A stretch of DNA of 64,000 nt. Source: an uncultured Oscillospiraceae bacterium (GTDB lineage Bacteria > Bacillota_A > Clostridia > Oscillospirales > Acutalibacteraceae). The notes beneath the pieces are model-generated. The model saw only the letters and a list, made by a program, of their open reading frames with translations, was not told the DNA's origin and made no database searches. The stretch's first letter is position 1. The number at the start of each line of letters is the position of its first letter. Position numbers and translations under genes: made by a program. Shown here in pieces: positions 1 to 8,345 of this stretch. The DNA is taken from contig CAJUTL010000002.1 in assembly GCA_910589395.1 (NCBI GenBank), positions 46,753 to 110,752 on the forward strand. Reading direction: 5' to 3'.

Positions 1-147
1 GGTAGAGGGAAAAGGAGAGTTACAATTATGTTTGCAGTAGCATTAGACGGTCCGTTCCGGGCAGCTCCGGACTACTTGGTACTATAAGTTTAGGTAGAGG
101 GAAAAGGAGAGTTACAATTATGTTTGCAGTAGCATTAGACGGTCCGT
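1..147 (+). repeat. 55-bp direct repeat covering the cmk start
   Basis: Bases 1-55 and 93-147 are identical. Each copy carries the ribosome site AAAGGAGAG, the ATG and the first nine cmk codons. The left copy then diverges, and its frame from the ATG at 28 stops at 88-90 after 19 codons. Only the right copy leads into the full gene. A real partial duplication or an assembly artefact at a contig edge would both look like this. Confidence 0.85.
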
Positions 148-782
148 CCGGAGCGGGAAAGAGCTCCATTGCGAAGGCGGCGGCGAAGGAGCTGGGCTTT
201 GTGTATGTGGATACCGGGGCGCTGTACCGCACCATTGGGCTGTATCTGCTGGAGCATGGGCTGGATCCGAAGGATCCGGCGCAAGTAGAGCCGGCCCTGC
301 CTGAAATTCAGGTGGAGCTGCGGCATGACCCGGAGGGGCAGAAAATGTTTCTTTGCGGCAGGGAGGTCACGGGGCTGATCCGCACGCCGGAGGTTTCCAT
401 GGCGGCCTCTCGCTGCTCCGCACACCCGGCGGTGCGGGCGTTTCTTTTGGAGCTGCAGCGGGAGCTGGCCCGAAAAAACAACGTGCTGATGGACGGCCGG
501 GATATCGGCACCGTGGTGCTGCCGGAGGCGCGGCTGAAGGTGTTTCTCACCGCCACCCCGGAGGAGCGGGCCCGGCGCAGGGTAAAGCAGCTTCAGGAAA
601 GCGGGCATGAGGCGGAATACGGGGAAATTTTGAAGGATATCCAGCAGCGGGACTACCAGGATACCCACCGGGAAACCGCCCCTCTAAAGCAGGCGGAGGA
701 CGCGGTATTTCTGGATACCACGGAACTTTCCTTCACGGAGGTCGTGGAAAAGCTGGTGGGGCTTGTAAACGGCAGGCGTTAA
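120..782 (+). CDS. cmk: Cytidylate kinase
   Basis: Phosphorylates CMP and dCMP with ATP in the cytosol, feeding CTP and dCTP synthesis. The 220-residue product has the family's usual length. It has a P-loop G-x-S-G-A-G-K-S at residues 8-15, the DTGALYR motif at 31-37 and DGRDIGT near 124-130. The ATG lies about 10 bases after AAAGGAGAG. It opens the cmk-plsC-ispH/rpsA cluster, an arrangement known from Clostridia, so the three are probably co-transcribed. A truncated duplicate of its start lies just upstream. Confidence 0.97.
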   Translation: MFAVALDGPSGAGKSSIAKAAAKELGFVYVDTGALYRTIGLYLLEHGLDPKDPAQVEPALPEIQVELRHDPEGQKMFLCGREVTGLIRTPEVSMAASRCSAHPAVRAFLLELQRELARKNNVLMDGRDIGTVVLPEARLKVFLTATPEERARRRVKQLQESGHEAEYGEILKDIQQRDYQDTHRETAPLKQAEDAVFLDTTELSFTEVVEKLVGLVNGRR

Positions 783-872
783 AGGGGTGTTGTCCTTTTG
801 AAAGGGCAGGCCGCTTTTGCGGATCCATATCATAAGGGCGAAAAATGCCCTGCAATGGGGAGGGTTTTTGAG

Positions 873-1556
873 ATGGCGAAGGAAAAAAGAAAGGCAAAAC
901 GGATGGGCTGGCTTTATGCCGTAGGGCAGTTTTTACTGCGGCTGTTTTATGTTCCGGTGTACCGCATTCGGGTGATCGGCAGGGAAAATGTGCCTAAGGA
1001 GGGGCCTGTTCTGCTTTGCAGCAATCATGTGACCATGAAGGATCCGGTGATTTTGGGCATTGCCCAGCGCCGCCAGGTATTTTACATGGCCAAAGAGGAG
1101 CTGTTTCAAAACGGCTTTATCGGCGGCGTGCTTCGGGGACTGGGTGCGTTTCCGGTAAAGCGCGGCACCGGCGGGACGGACGCTTTGGAGGACGCCTATG
1201 CCCTTTTGGAGGAAAACGCCGTGGTGGGTGTGTTTATCGAAGGCACACGCTCCAAAACAGGAGAACTGCAAAGGCCCAAAACGGGAGCAGCTCTGCTGCA
1301 TTACCGGACGAAGGCCCCGGTAGTGCCGGTGTGCATTACCGGAAGCGAAGGCGGAAGGCCCCTTCCCTTCCGGCGCACCGAAATTCGCTTCGGAAAGCCG
1401 ATCCCCGCTGAAGAATTGGCGATCCCGGACGAATCCAGCATGCAGCTGAGAAAAGCCAGCCGGGTGGTGATGGAGCGCATCGCTGCACTGCGGGCAGATT
1501 CCCGGGAAGCCCTGGGCCTTCCTGCCCCCCAGCCGGAAGCAAAGGAGGAAGGCTGA
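873..1556 (+). CDS. plsC: 1-acyl-sn-glycerol-3-phosphate acyltransferase (PlsC family)
   Basis: Transfers an acyl chain to lysophosphatidic acid to make phosphatidic acid at the inner face of the membrane. The 227-residue protein has the catalytic N-H-x4-D motif (His52, Asp57), an EGTRS motif near residue 123 and a hydrophobic segment at about 14-30. The frame is open back to a TTG at 798, but the ATG at 873 follows GGGGAGG by 9 bases and gives a normal N terminus (MAKEKRKAKRMGW), so I chose it. The next gene starts directly after its stop. Confidence 0.92.
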   Translation: MAKEKRKAKRMGWLYAVGQFLLRLFYVPVYRIRVIGRENVPKEGPVLLCSNHVTMKDPVILGIAQRRQVFYMAKEELFQNGFIGGVLRGLGAFPVKRGTGGTDALEDAYALLEENAVVGVFIEGTRSKTGELQRPKTGAALLHYRTKAPVVPVCITGSEGGRPLPFRRTEIRFGKPIPAEELAIPDESSMQLRKASRVVMERIAALRADSREALGLPAPQPEAKEEG

Positions 1557-3626
1557 TTGCCGGTAACAGTAGCGCAGACCGCCGGGTTCTGCTTTGGGGT
1601 GGATCGGGCGGTAAATACGGTATACGAGCTTTTGAAAAGCGGAAAAAAGGCCGCCACCCTGGGGCCGATCATTCACAACCCCCAGCTTGTGGAGGATCTG
1701 AGAAAGCGAGGGGGAAAGATCGTGGAGAGCCCCCGGGAGGTTTCCCCGGGCTATACCCTGGTGATACGGTCTCACGGAGTGCCGGAAAGCGTGGAGGCGG
1801 AAATCGAAGAGCTGGGGCTTCCCTGTGTGGACGCCACCTGTCCCTTTGTGAAAAAAATCCACCAGCTGGCCAAAAGGGCCGGGGAAGAGGGAAAGCCCTT
1901 CCTGCTGTTCGGCGACCGGGATCACCCGGAGGTTCAGGGCATTATCGGCCATTGCGGCGGGGAATATTTCGTTTTGAAAAACAGGGAAGAGCTGCAGAAG
2001 CTGCTGGAAAATAATTCTGATTTAGAAAAAAAACCGCTGGTAGTGGCCGCTCAGACCACTTTTCACACGGAAGAATGGCAAATTTGTTTGGAAACTCTGA
2101 AAAAAGTATGTACAAACGCCGCAGTTTTTGCTACAATATGTAATGCAACTGCGAAGCGACAGAAAGAAGCAAGGGCTCTTGCCCTGAAGTGCGATCGAAT
2201 GATCGTGATCGGCGGCAGGGACAGCTCCAATACCGCGAAGCTGCGGGATATTTGCGCACAGTACTGCGAAACGTATCTCGTGGAAACAGCGGACGAGCTG
2301 CCGGCCCTTCCCACCGGGCTCCGCGTTGGCATTACCGCGGGGGCTTCCACGCCCGCAAGCATTATAAAGGAGGTACTTGTTACCATGGCAGAAGTGAACA
2401 CCAATGAGCAAAATTTTGAGGAGATGCTTGAGGAATCCCTCAAAAGCTTAAATACAGACGAAAAGGTACACGGTGTTGTCGTGGGGATCTCCCCCACAGA
2501 AGTGTATGTGGACGTCGGAAGGAAGCAGGCAGGCTTTATTCCCGTGGCGGAGCTCTCCAACGATCCCGCCGCCCGCCCGGAAGATCTGGTAAAGCTGGGC
2601 GATGAGATGGAGCTTCTCATCATGAAAACCAACGACCAGGAAGGCACCATCATGCTTTCCAAGCGCCGTGTGGACGCCATGCGGGGCTGGGACGATATCG
2701 AGAAGGCTCAGGAATCCGGCGAGGTGCTGGAGGGCAAGGTCATTGAAGTGGTCAAGGGCGGCGTGATCGTTTTGAAGGACGCCATGCGCATCTTTGTTCC
2801 TGCTTCTCAGGCCACCGCTTCCAGAGGGGAAGAGCTGGAGCCCCTGAAGGGCCAGGAAGTAAAGTTCCGCATTATTGAAGTCAACCGTCAGCGCCGCCGG
2901 GCCGTGGGCTCCATTCGCAGCGTGCTTCGGGACGAGCGCAAGGCCCAGCAGGAGAAGTTCTGGGAAACCGTGGAGGAGGGCCAGCAGTTCACCGGCAAGG
3001 TGAAGTCCCTGACCAGCTTCGGCGCCTTTGTAGACCTGGGCGGTGTGGACGGTATGGTTCACATTTCCGAGCTTTCCTGGAACCGGGTGCGTCACCCCAG
3101 CGAGGTGGTGAACGTGGGCGATACTGTCGATGTATACATCAAGAGCCTGGACAGAGAGAACAGCAAGATCTCCCTGGGCTACAAACGTCCGGAGGATAAC
3201 CCCTGGGTCAAGCTGGAGCGGGAGTATCCCGTGGGCACCGTATGTGAGGCCAAGGTGGTGGGAATGACGCAGTTCGGCGCGTTTGCCAGCGTGATCCCGG
3301 GCATCGACGGCCTGATCCATATTTCTCAGATCGCCGACCACCGCATTGAAAAGCCTCAGGATGTGCTGAAGGTTGGGGACACCGTAACGGTGAAGATCAC
3401 GGAGATCGATTTTGACCGCCATCGGGTCTCTCTTTCGATCCGCGCCCTGCTGGAGGAGCAGCAGGCTGCCGCCGATGAGGCCGCTGCCGCGGCCCCCGCG
3501 GAGGAAGTGGTATATGTGGCCGGTGAGGAAGCTCCCGCCGAAGAGCCGGAAGAGACCGTAGAGCCGGAGGCGCAAGCCGCTTCTGAGGAACCCGCAACAG
3601 AAGAGGAAGCTCCCGCTGAGGAATGA
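1557..3626 (+). CDS. ispH-rpsA: IspH (HMBPP reductase) fused to ribosomal protein S1
   Basis: A 689-residue two-part protein. Residues 1 to about 280 are IspH/LytB, the [4Fe-4S] enzyme of the last step of the MEP isoprenoid pathway. The three cluster cysteines are visible at C12 (GFCFGV), about C95 (DATCPF) and about C195 (TICNAT). Residues 290-640 hold four S1 RNA-binding OB domains, of which the last two are the most canonical (FGAFVDLGGVDGMVHIS). The tail is Ala/Glu-rich and acidic. The fusion is known in Clostridia. The start is TTG, immediately after the plsC stop. A strong internal ribosome site at the domain junction could also yield free S1 of 413 residues. Confidence 0.95.
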   Translation: MPVTVAQTAGFCFGVDRAVNTVYELLKSGKKAATLGPIIHNPQLVEDLRKRGGKIVESPREVSPGYTLVIRSHGVPESVEAEIEELGLPCVDATCPFVKKIHQLAKRAGEEGKPFLLFGDRDHPEVQGIIGHCGGEYFVLKNREELQKLLENNSDLEKKPLVVAAQTTFHTEEWQICLETLKKVCTNAAVFATICNATAKRQKEARALALKCDRMIVIGGRDSSNTAKLRDICAQYCETYLVETADELPALPTGLRVGITAGASTPASIIKEVLVTMAEVNTNEQNFEEMLEESLKSLNTDEKVHGVVVGISPTEVYVDVGRKQAGFIPVAELSNDPAARPEDLVKLGDEMELLIMKTNDQEGTIMLSKRRVDAMRGWDDIEKAQESGEVLEGKVIEVVKGGVIVLKDAMRIFVPASQATASRGEELEPLKGQEVKFRIIEVNRQRRRAVGSIRSVLRDERKAQQEKFWETVEEGQQFTGKVKSLTSFGAFVDLGGVDGMVHISELSWNRVRHPSEVVNVGDTVDVYIKSLDRENSKISLGYKRPEDNPWVKLEREYPVGTVCEAKVVGMTQFGAFASVIPGIDGLIHISQIADHRIEKPQDVLKVGDTVTVKITEIDFDRHRVSLSIRALLEEQQAAADEAAAAAPAEEVVYVAGEEAPAEEPEETVEPEAQAASEEPATEEEAPAEE
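2366..2387 (+). promoter_or_regulatory. Internal Shine-Dalgarno and ATG at the IspH/S1 junction
   Basis: AAAGGAGGT at 2366-2374 lies 10 bases before an in-frame ATG at 2385 (codon 277 of the fusion). This is exactly where IspH ends and the S1 part (MAEVNTNEQ) begins. The site is at least as strong as most true gene starts in the window. I infer that it starts translation of stand-alone S1. Confidence 0.7.
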
Positions 3627-3649
3627 TTTGAAAACACAGCGCGGGGTAG

Positions 3650-3700
3650 AAAAAGGGCCGGGGCACATGATGTGCTCCGGTACTCCCGCCGGGCCTTTTC
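3650..3700 (+). terminator. Imperfect hairpin after ispH-rpsA
   Basis: An A-rich left arm (AAAAGGGCCGG), an inner GGGGCACAT/ATGTGCTCC stem and a right arm CCGGGCCTTTTC form a branched hairpin ending in TTTT. It lies 25 bases after the stop and 150 bases before secDF, so it may be a weak terminator. The arms have a bulge. Confidence 0.4.
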
Positions 3701-3847
3701 AGATAGCGCCGCCAGACGGCGCCGCCTGAAAAGGAAGCCGGGGGAGTTTTCCTTTGATTGCCCCTCGCTTTTGCAGGAACGTAAAAAATCTTGGCCGCCC
3801 GCAAAAGTCTGAAAAAAAGGCGGCGGTCAAATTGGAGGCAAAGACCC

Positions 3848-6226
3848 ATGAAGCGAGTAAAAAAACCTGTCTTTTTTGTAGTGCTGATTTTGATTGCGGC
3901 GCTGGTGTATACGTCTCTGTTCGGCGTATACGGACAGAACGGCGATTTCAAAACCACTATGATCAAAGGGGCGGGAGATATCCGGTGGGGCATCGATATC
4001 CGTGGCGGTGTGGAAGCCACCTTCAGCCCGGCCGGAGAAGTAAAGGCCACCGGCGACCAGCTGAGCGCTGCCAAGGAAATTGTGGAGACCCGTATGGTGT
4101 CTCAGAACATTACAGATTATGAACTGTATACCGATGAAGCCAACAACCGCATTATCGTGCGGTTCCCCTGGAAGAGCGACGAAACGGATTTTGACCCGGA
4201 AAAGGCCATCAACGAGCTTTCCGCCACCGCTCTTTTGACCTTCCGGGAGGGCGGCGAATATGCGGATATGGGATATGATGAAAACGGAAACCCTGTGTAT
4301 AAGACCCCTGCCGGAACCACTGCGGAATCTGTTATTCTGGAGGGCGCCGAGGTGGTAAAAGCCGAGCCCGCCGTAAACCAGGACCGGGAAACCGGCGCAA
4401 CCCAGTATGTAGTGTCCCTGGAGCTCAGTGACGAGGGAGCGCAGAAATTTGCCGAGGCTACGGCACGGCTGCAGGGCCAGACCATTTCCATCTGGATGGA
4501 CGATGTGCGGCTTTCCGCACCCACAGTAAATGCCGTAATTTCCGATGGCAAGTGTGTGATCGAAGGTAATTTTACCAGCGAAAGCGCCACTCAACTGGCG
4601 GCACAGATCCAGGCGGGCGCTTTGCCCTTTGCTCTGGAAACCTCAAACTTTAACGCACTGGCCCCCACCTTGGGTTCTCAGGCGCTGGACGCCATGATGC
4701 TGGCGGGAATAATCGCCTTTATCGCCATTGCGGTATTGATGATCGTGTGCTTCCGGCTGCCCGGCGCGGTAGCCGTGATCAGCCTGGCGGGCCAGATGGG
4801 CCTGGTATTCGCGGCTGTTTCCGGGTTCTTCCCCGATATGAACTCCTTTACCATGACGCTGCCCGGTATTGCGGGTATTATCCTTTCCATCGGTATCGGC
4901 GTGGACGCCAACGTAATCACTGCCAGCCGTATTCGAGAGGAGCTGAAAAACGGGAAAACCCTGGACGGCGCGCTGCAGAAGGGCTTCCAGAGCAGTTTCT
5001 GGGCCATTTTTGACGGCAACATCACCACCGCTATCGTGGCGATCATGCTGATGGGCGTATTCGGCCCCAGCAATATCCTTTCCATGATCTTCGGAGAATC
5101 CACCACGGGTTCTATCTTCTCCTTCGGCTACACCTTGCTGATCGGCATTGTGGCAAACTTCATTATGGGTGTGCTTGCCACCAGATTGATGACCCTGTCG
5201 CTGGCGGGCTTCAAGTGCCTGCATAAGCGCTGGCTCTTCGGCGGCTCCAAGGAGGACGAACAGCCGGAGACTGAGAGAAAGACGGCAAAAATTGATTTTT
5301 ACGGAAAGAAAAAGATTTATTTTGCCATCTCCATCGCCTTGATCGTGGTAGGCGTGATCGCCAGTGTAGTGGTAGGCCCCAAGCTGGATATCCAGTTTGC
5401 CGGCGGCGCCATGATCCGCTATTCTGTGGAGGGTGAGGACGTTTTCCCCGATGAGATCCAGTCCGTTGTCAAGGACAAGCTGAATAAGGACTGCTCCGTG
5501 GTGGTGAACCAGGATATCAATTCCGACGCGAAGCATGTGACTATTTCCTTCTCCGGCAACCAGAGCATGACGCCGGACGAGCAGACCGAGGTGGCCACTA
5601 CTTTGAGCGAAACCTTTGACCAGGCGAATTTCACCCTGCTGGAGTCCAACTCCGTAGACGCCACCATGGGCGCGAAGTTCTTCCAGAAGTGCCTGGTATG
5701 CTTCGCTATTACGGCGGTGCTTCTGCTGGTGTACATTGCCCTGCGCTTTAAGAAGATCGGCGGCCTTTCCGCCGGCGTCACCGCTATTGTGGCTTTGCTC
5801 CACGATATTTTGATCTCCTTCTGCGTGTTTGTGATTTTCGGCATGGCAATCAACGATATCTTCATCGCCGTGGTGCTGACGATTTTGGGCTACTCTCTGA
5901 ACAGCACCATCGTCATTTATGACCGCGTCCGTGAGAATAAGCGGAAGCTGGGCCCCCGGGCAGGCTACACCGAGATCATGAACGCCAGCTTGAACCAGAC
6001 CCTGGGCCGCACGCTGCTGACCTCCCTGACCACCTTCTTCGCTCTGTTGGTGGTGTGCGTTGTGGCAATGCTTTACGGGATCAGCAGTGTGGTATCCTTT
6101 GCCCTGCCCATGATCGCAGGCGTTGTGGCAGGCTGCTTCTCCTCTCAGTGCATCGCGCCCTGCCTCTTTGGCTTCTGGCAGCTGCGCAAGCGGGAAAAGC
6201 TGAATACCGCCAAGGCAAAGAAATAA
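3848..6226 (+). CDS. secDF: Fused protein translocase subunit SecDF
   Basis: Membrane motor that uses the ion gradient to help complete Sec-dependent export. The 792-residue protein joins SecD and SecF, as in many Firmicutes. One N-terminal membrane helix (residues 7-25) leads to an extracytoplasmic P1 domain with the GIDIRGGVE motif. Two six-helix RND cores follow, with GIGVDANVI in the SecD half and ILGYSLNSTIVIYDR in the SecF half. A charged linker near residue 470 joins them. The ATG at 3848 follows GGAGG by 9 bases. A TTG 57 bases upstream is open but has no ribosome site. Confidence 0.96.
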   Translation: MKRVKKPVFFVVLILIAALVYTSLFGVYGQNGDFKTTMIKGAGDIRWGIDIRGGVEATFSPAGEVKATGDQLSAAKEIVETRMVSQNITDYELYTDEANNRIIVRFPWKSDETDFDPEKAINELSATALLTFREGGEYADMGYDENGNPVYKTPAGTTAESVILEGAEVVKAEPAVNQDRETGATQYVVSLELSDEGAQKFAEATARLQGQTISIWMDDVRLSAPTVNAVISDGKCVIEGNFTSESATQLAAQIQAGALPFALETSNFNALAPTLGSQALDAMMLAGIIAFIAIAVLMIVCFRLPGAVAVISLAGQMGLVFAAVSGFFPDMNSFTMTLPGIAGIILSIGIGVDANVITASRIREELKNGKTLDGALQKGFQSSFWAIFDGNITTAIVAIMLMGVFGPSNILSMIFGESTTGSIFSFGYTLLIGIVANFIMGVLATRLMTLSLAGFKCLHKRWLFGGSKEDEQPETERKTAKIDFYGKKKIYFAISIALIVVGVIASVVVGPKLDIQFAGGAMIRYSVEGEDVFPDEIQSVVKDKLNKDCSVVVNQDINSDAKHVTISFSGNQSMTPDEQTEVATTLSETFDQANFTLLESNSVDATMGAKFFQKCLVCFAITAVLLLVYIALRFKKIGGLSAGVTAIVALLHDILISFCVFVIFGMAINDIFIAVVLTILGYSLNSTIVIYDRVRENKRKLGPRAGYTEIMNASLNQTLGRTLLTSLTTFFALLVVCVVAMLYGISSVVSFALPMIAGVVAGCFSSQCIAPCLFGFWQLRKREKLNTAKAKK

Positions 6227-6270
6227 GGAAGCCTCCCTTTCTGTGGGAGCTTAATAGGCAAAAAGAGAAG

Positions 6271-6310
6271 ACCCGCTTTGCAAGCTTTCTTGCAGGGCGG
6301 GTTTTCTTTT
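6271..6310. terminator. Bidirectional terminator between secDF and sodC
   Basis: ACCCGC..GCAAG and CTTGC..GCGGGT pair around a short loop. TTTTCTTTT follows on the plus strand and a T-rich run follows on the minus strand. The two genes converge here. Confidence 0.85.
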
Positions 6311-6344
6311 GCAGTTTGAATGGCTTTTGAAAGGCGGTTTTCAC

Positions 6345-6827
6345 TTACCGTATCACACCGCAGGCGATCATTTTGCCCGCGTTGCCGGAGGGCTGGGAGG
6401 TAAAATCATCGGGAGAAGCGTGGAGGATCACGGTGCGGCCTAAAATATCCCGGATCGTAAAGCGGGAAGTGAGAAAAACCGTCCAGGCGTAGCCGTTTTT
6501 CGCAAAAAGCGGGGGCAGATCTCCCATGTGCTCCGGGTGGGGGACTCCCGTGGGATTCAGGTGGCCCTCCGCTTCTCCGAATTCCATTTCTCCCGTTCTG
6601 CCGCAGCCCCCTCCGCTGTGGATATGAAAGCCGAAAAAGCCGGAAGGATTTTTCTCCTGAGAAGGCAGCCCCCAAACCTCTGCTAAAACCAGTACGCCCG
6701 CCTGGGTCTGAAAAAATTTTACGCTGCCCAAAAGCCGGGGATAGTCCTGCCCGCCCCGGATGGCCGCCCAGGCATTGGCCCGGCGGTTCAGTCTGTGGCA
6801 AAAAGCCTGTGTGTTGCTGTGGATCAT
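6345..6827 (-). CDS. sodC: Cu/Zn superoxide dismutase family protein
   Basis: Family members convert superoxide to oxygen and peroxide. In the 160-residue form all seven metal ligands are visible: HIH (H68, H70), H89, H97, H100, D103 and H136. The disulfide pair C75/C156 is also present. The loop between the zinc ligands is short. The conserved active-site arginine three residues before the second cysteine is Met153 here (GNAGKMIAC). No signal peptide is seen, which is unusual because bacterial SodC is normally exported. The frame is open 30 codons further up to 6917. I prefer the inner ATG for its nearby GGTGAAG. Confidence 0.85.
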   Translation of the reverse strand: MIHSNTQAFCHRLNRRANAWAAIRGGQDYPRLLGSVKFFQTQAGVLVLAEVWGLPSQEKNPSGFFGFHIHSGGGCGRTGEMEFGEAEGHLNPTGVPHPEHMGDLPPLFAKNGYAWTVFLTSRFTIRDILGRTVILHASPDDFTSQPSGNAGKMIACGVIR

Positions 6828-7068
6828 GGCTTCACCATCTTTCCCAAATCTGGAGCCAGGCTTACGGGCATTTTGGTGCGCTTGAAAATAGCCCCGGCCA
6901 TTAAACTCCGGATTCATTTTATGCGCGCTCTTTCGGCAATACTACCGGGGGACAAAGCAGTTTCCCATAGTTTTGGAATTTTTTGGAACCGCCCGGCGCT
7001 CATAATTTTTTCCGCCCGGCAAATCCTAAAAAAGAAAAATCCAGCGGGAAAGGAAGGCAAAGGCGGCA

Positions 7069-7371
7069 ATGAGCAGAAAAAAGAAATCGATAGAATATCA
7101 CGAGCACGATACGCCGAAGGAGGGGACATTTCCCGATCTCTCCAGCGTGGCTTCCGCCACAGAGTGTACCGGGCTGATGCATAGGGTACCCATGGACGGC
7201 GAGGAATTGGAATCTTATCAGGAGCTTTCCTCCATGGGGATCCCGAAGGTGGAGGAAGAGGAGCAGGAGTCTTTGCAGCTGGAGCTGCACCATGCGAAAA
7301 CGGCTAAAGAAACGGGAAAAGCCGTGGAAAAGGCCGGCGGCGAGTACAGCCCCAGGCACATGAGGGAATAA
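7069..7371 (+). CDS. Hypothetical small acidic protein
   Basis: I do not recognise this 100-residue protein. It begins with a lysine cluster (MSRKKKS), has a Glu-rich centre (VEEEEQES) and a mixed-charge C terminus. No membrane segment or cysteine motif is seen beyond one Cys. A GGAAGG/GGCGG-rich stretch precedes the ATG and a strong terminator follows at once, so it looks like a real single-gene unit. It may be a soluble coat or regulatory protein, but nothing shows this. Confidence 0.6.
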   Translation: MSRKKKSIEYHEHDTPKEGTFPDLSSVASATECTGLMHRVPMDGEELESYQELSSMGIPKVEEEEQESLQLELHHAKTAKETGKAVEKAGGEYSPRHMRE

Positions 7372-7374
7372 GAA

Positions 7375-7413
7375 GGAGCGGGCGGAAAACGAAAGCTTTC
7401 CGCCCGCTCTTTT
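7375..7413 (+). terminator. Strong rho-independent terminator
   Basis: GAGCGGGCGGAAA and TTTCCGCCCGCTC form a perfect 13-bp stem followed by TTTT, four bases after the stop of the small acidic gene. Confidence 0.92.
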
Positions 7414-7415
7414 CG

Positions 7416-7445
7416 TTGACAAAAAGCGTAAGGGCAGGGTACAAT
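7416..7445 (+). promoter_or_regulatory. Sigma-A-type promoter
   Basis: TTGACA (7416-7421), an 18-base spacer and TACAAT (7440-7445). It sits directly after a terminator and before the repeat stretch leading to the zincin-like gene at 7871. No closer gene is available to it. Confidence 0.55.
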
Positions 7446-7499
7446 GTACCGTAAGGAATAAGGCAGCACGATACCGCGCCCAGTTTGGGAAGAAGCGCG

Positions 7500-7845
7500 T
7501 AAACTTAGGAATGAGGAATGAAGGGCAAAAATAGAGTTCACTAAATTGGAATTTACTTGCCCTTAGCCTCCCCTTGTTTACAAGGGGAGGGGGACCGCCG
7601 TTCGGCGGTGGAAGGGATAGTCACACGCAGAAAGTGGGATAGAACCGCTAGTTACGATCCCCTCAGTCAGCCTTCGGCTGACAGCTCCCCTTACTTGCGC
7701 AAGTGGAGCCTACGGGCGATAAACTATAATTTCGCCTTGTCCTGCCCTTTTCTAATTGCGCTGCGCAGCAGCGCCACCATCGTCCAGTATCTAGAATCTA
7801 ATATCCAGCATCTAGTATCTGGAACGTCCGTCTGAAAACGAAATT
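7500..7845. repeat. Repeat island without genes
   Basis: Contains AAT-core heptads (7507-7521), a hairpin CTCCCCTTG/CAAGGGGAG (7568-7590), GCCGTTCGGCGG, the palindromes CAGCCTTCGGCTG and CTTGCGCAAG, and a TCYAGNA heptad array at 7780-7825. Related pieces recur in other islands of this window. No gene is seen. Confidence 0.8.
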
Positions 7846-7870
7846 ATGGATTTTTGGGGGTGTGTTCTTT

Positions 7871-8329
7871 ATGGAACGGGAAAAATGCCGGGAAATTTTT
7901 GATACCTGGTGCAAAAGGCTGCGGCTGACGCCCGGGTGGGATATGAAACTGGAATTTGTGGACGATCCCCAGTGGGGGAAGACCGGAGATTTCAAGATAG
8001 ACTGCGAGGACAGAAAGGCCATTCTGCTGCTAAACGCGGCTGACCCGAAGGACGAAAACCTGGAGGAAACCATCGTCCATGAGCTGCTGCACCTGAAGCT
8101 GTACCCGTTGGATCAGACAACGGAGAGCCTGATCCTCAGTCAGTTTCAGGAGGGAACCGCCGCCTGTAAATTTGCTTACCGGCAGTTTTTTATTACGCTG
8201 GAGCAAACCGTGGAGGAGCTTGCCAAATGCTTTCTGCTGGAATTCGGGGAAAACCGGGAGCTTTCCTTTGGGCGCTGTGAAAGAAAAATGTCCTTCAACG
8301 AGCTGTACGACGGACTGAAAAATCTATAA
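7871..8329 (+). CDS. Putative zinc metallopeptidase-like protein (HExxH)
   Basis: A 152-residue soluble protein with a zincin motif VHELLHLKL near residues 75-83, preceded by EET and followed by a helical C terminus. The pattern resembles small SprT/ImmA-like zincins, but I cannot name the family, and a third metal ligand is not obvious. The frame opens at GTG 7862. The ATG at 7871 sits 8-9 bases after GGGGGTG and is the better start. It is closely followed by the MBL-fold gene (16 bases), so the two are probably co-transcribed. Confidence 0.75.
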   Translation: MEREKCREIFDTWCKRLRLTPGWDMKLEFVDDPQWGKTGDFKIDCEDRKAILLLNAADPKDENLEETIVHELLHLKLYPLDQTTESLILSQFQEGTAACKFAYRQFFITLEQTVEELAKCFLLEFGENRELSFGRCERKMSFNELYDGLKNL

Positions 8330-8345
8330 CCGGAGGTACATAACG

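Noticed and set aside
933..1952. Minus-strand frame opposite plsC/ispH
   Set aside because: Both genes on the plus strand are certain, and the antisense product has no domain.
2448..3668. Minus-strand frame of 406 codons opposite the S1 part
   Set aside because: Shadow of the S1 coding strand, no ribosome site, no motif.
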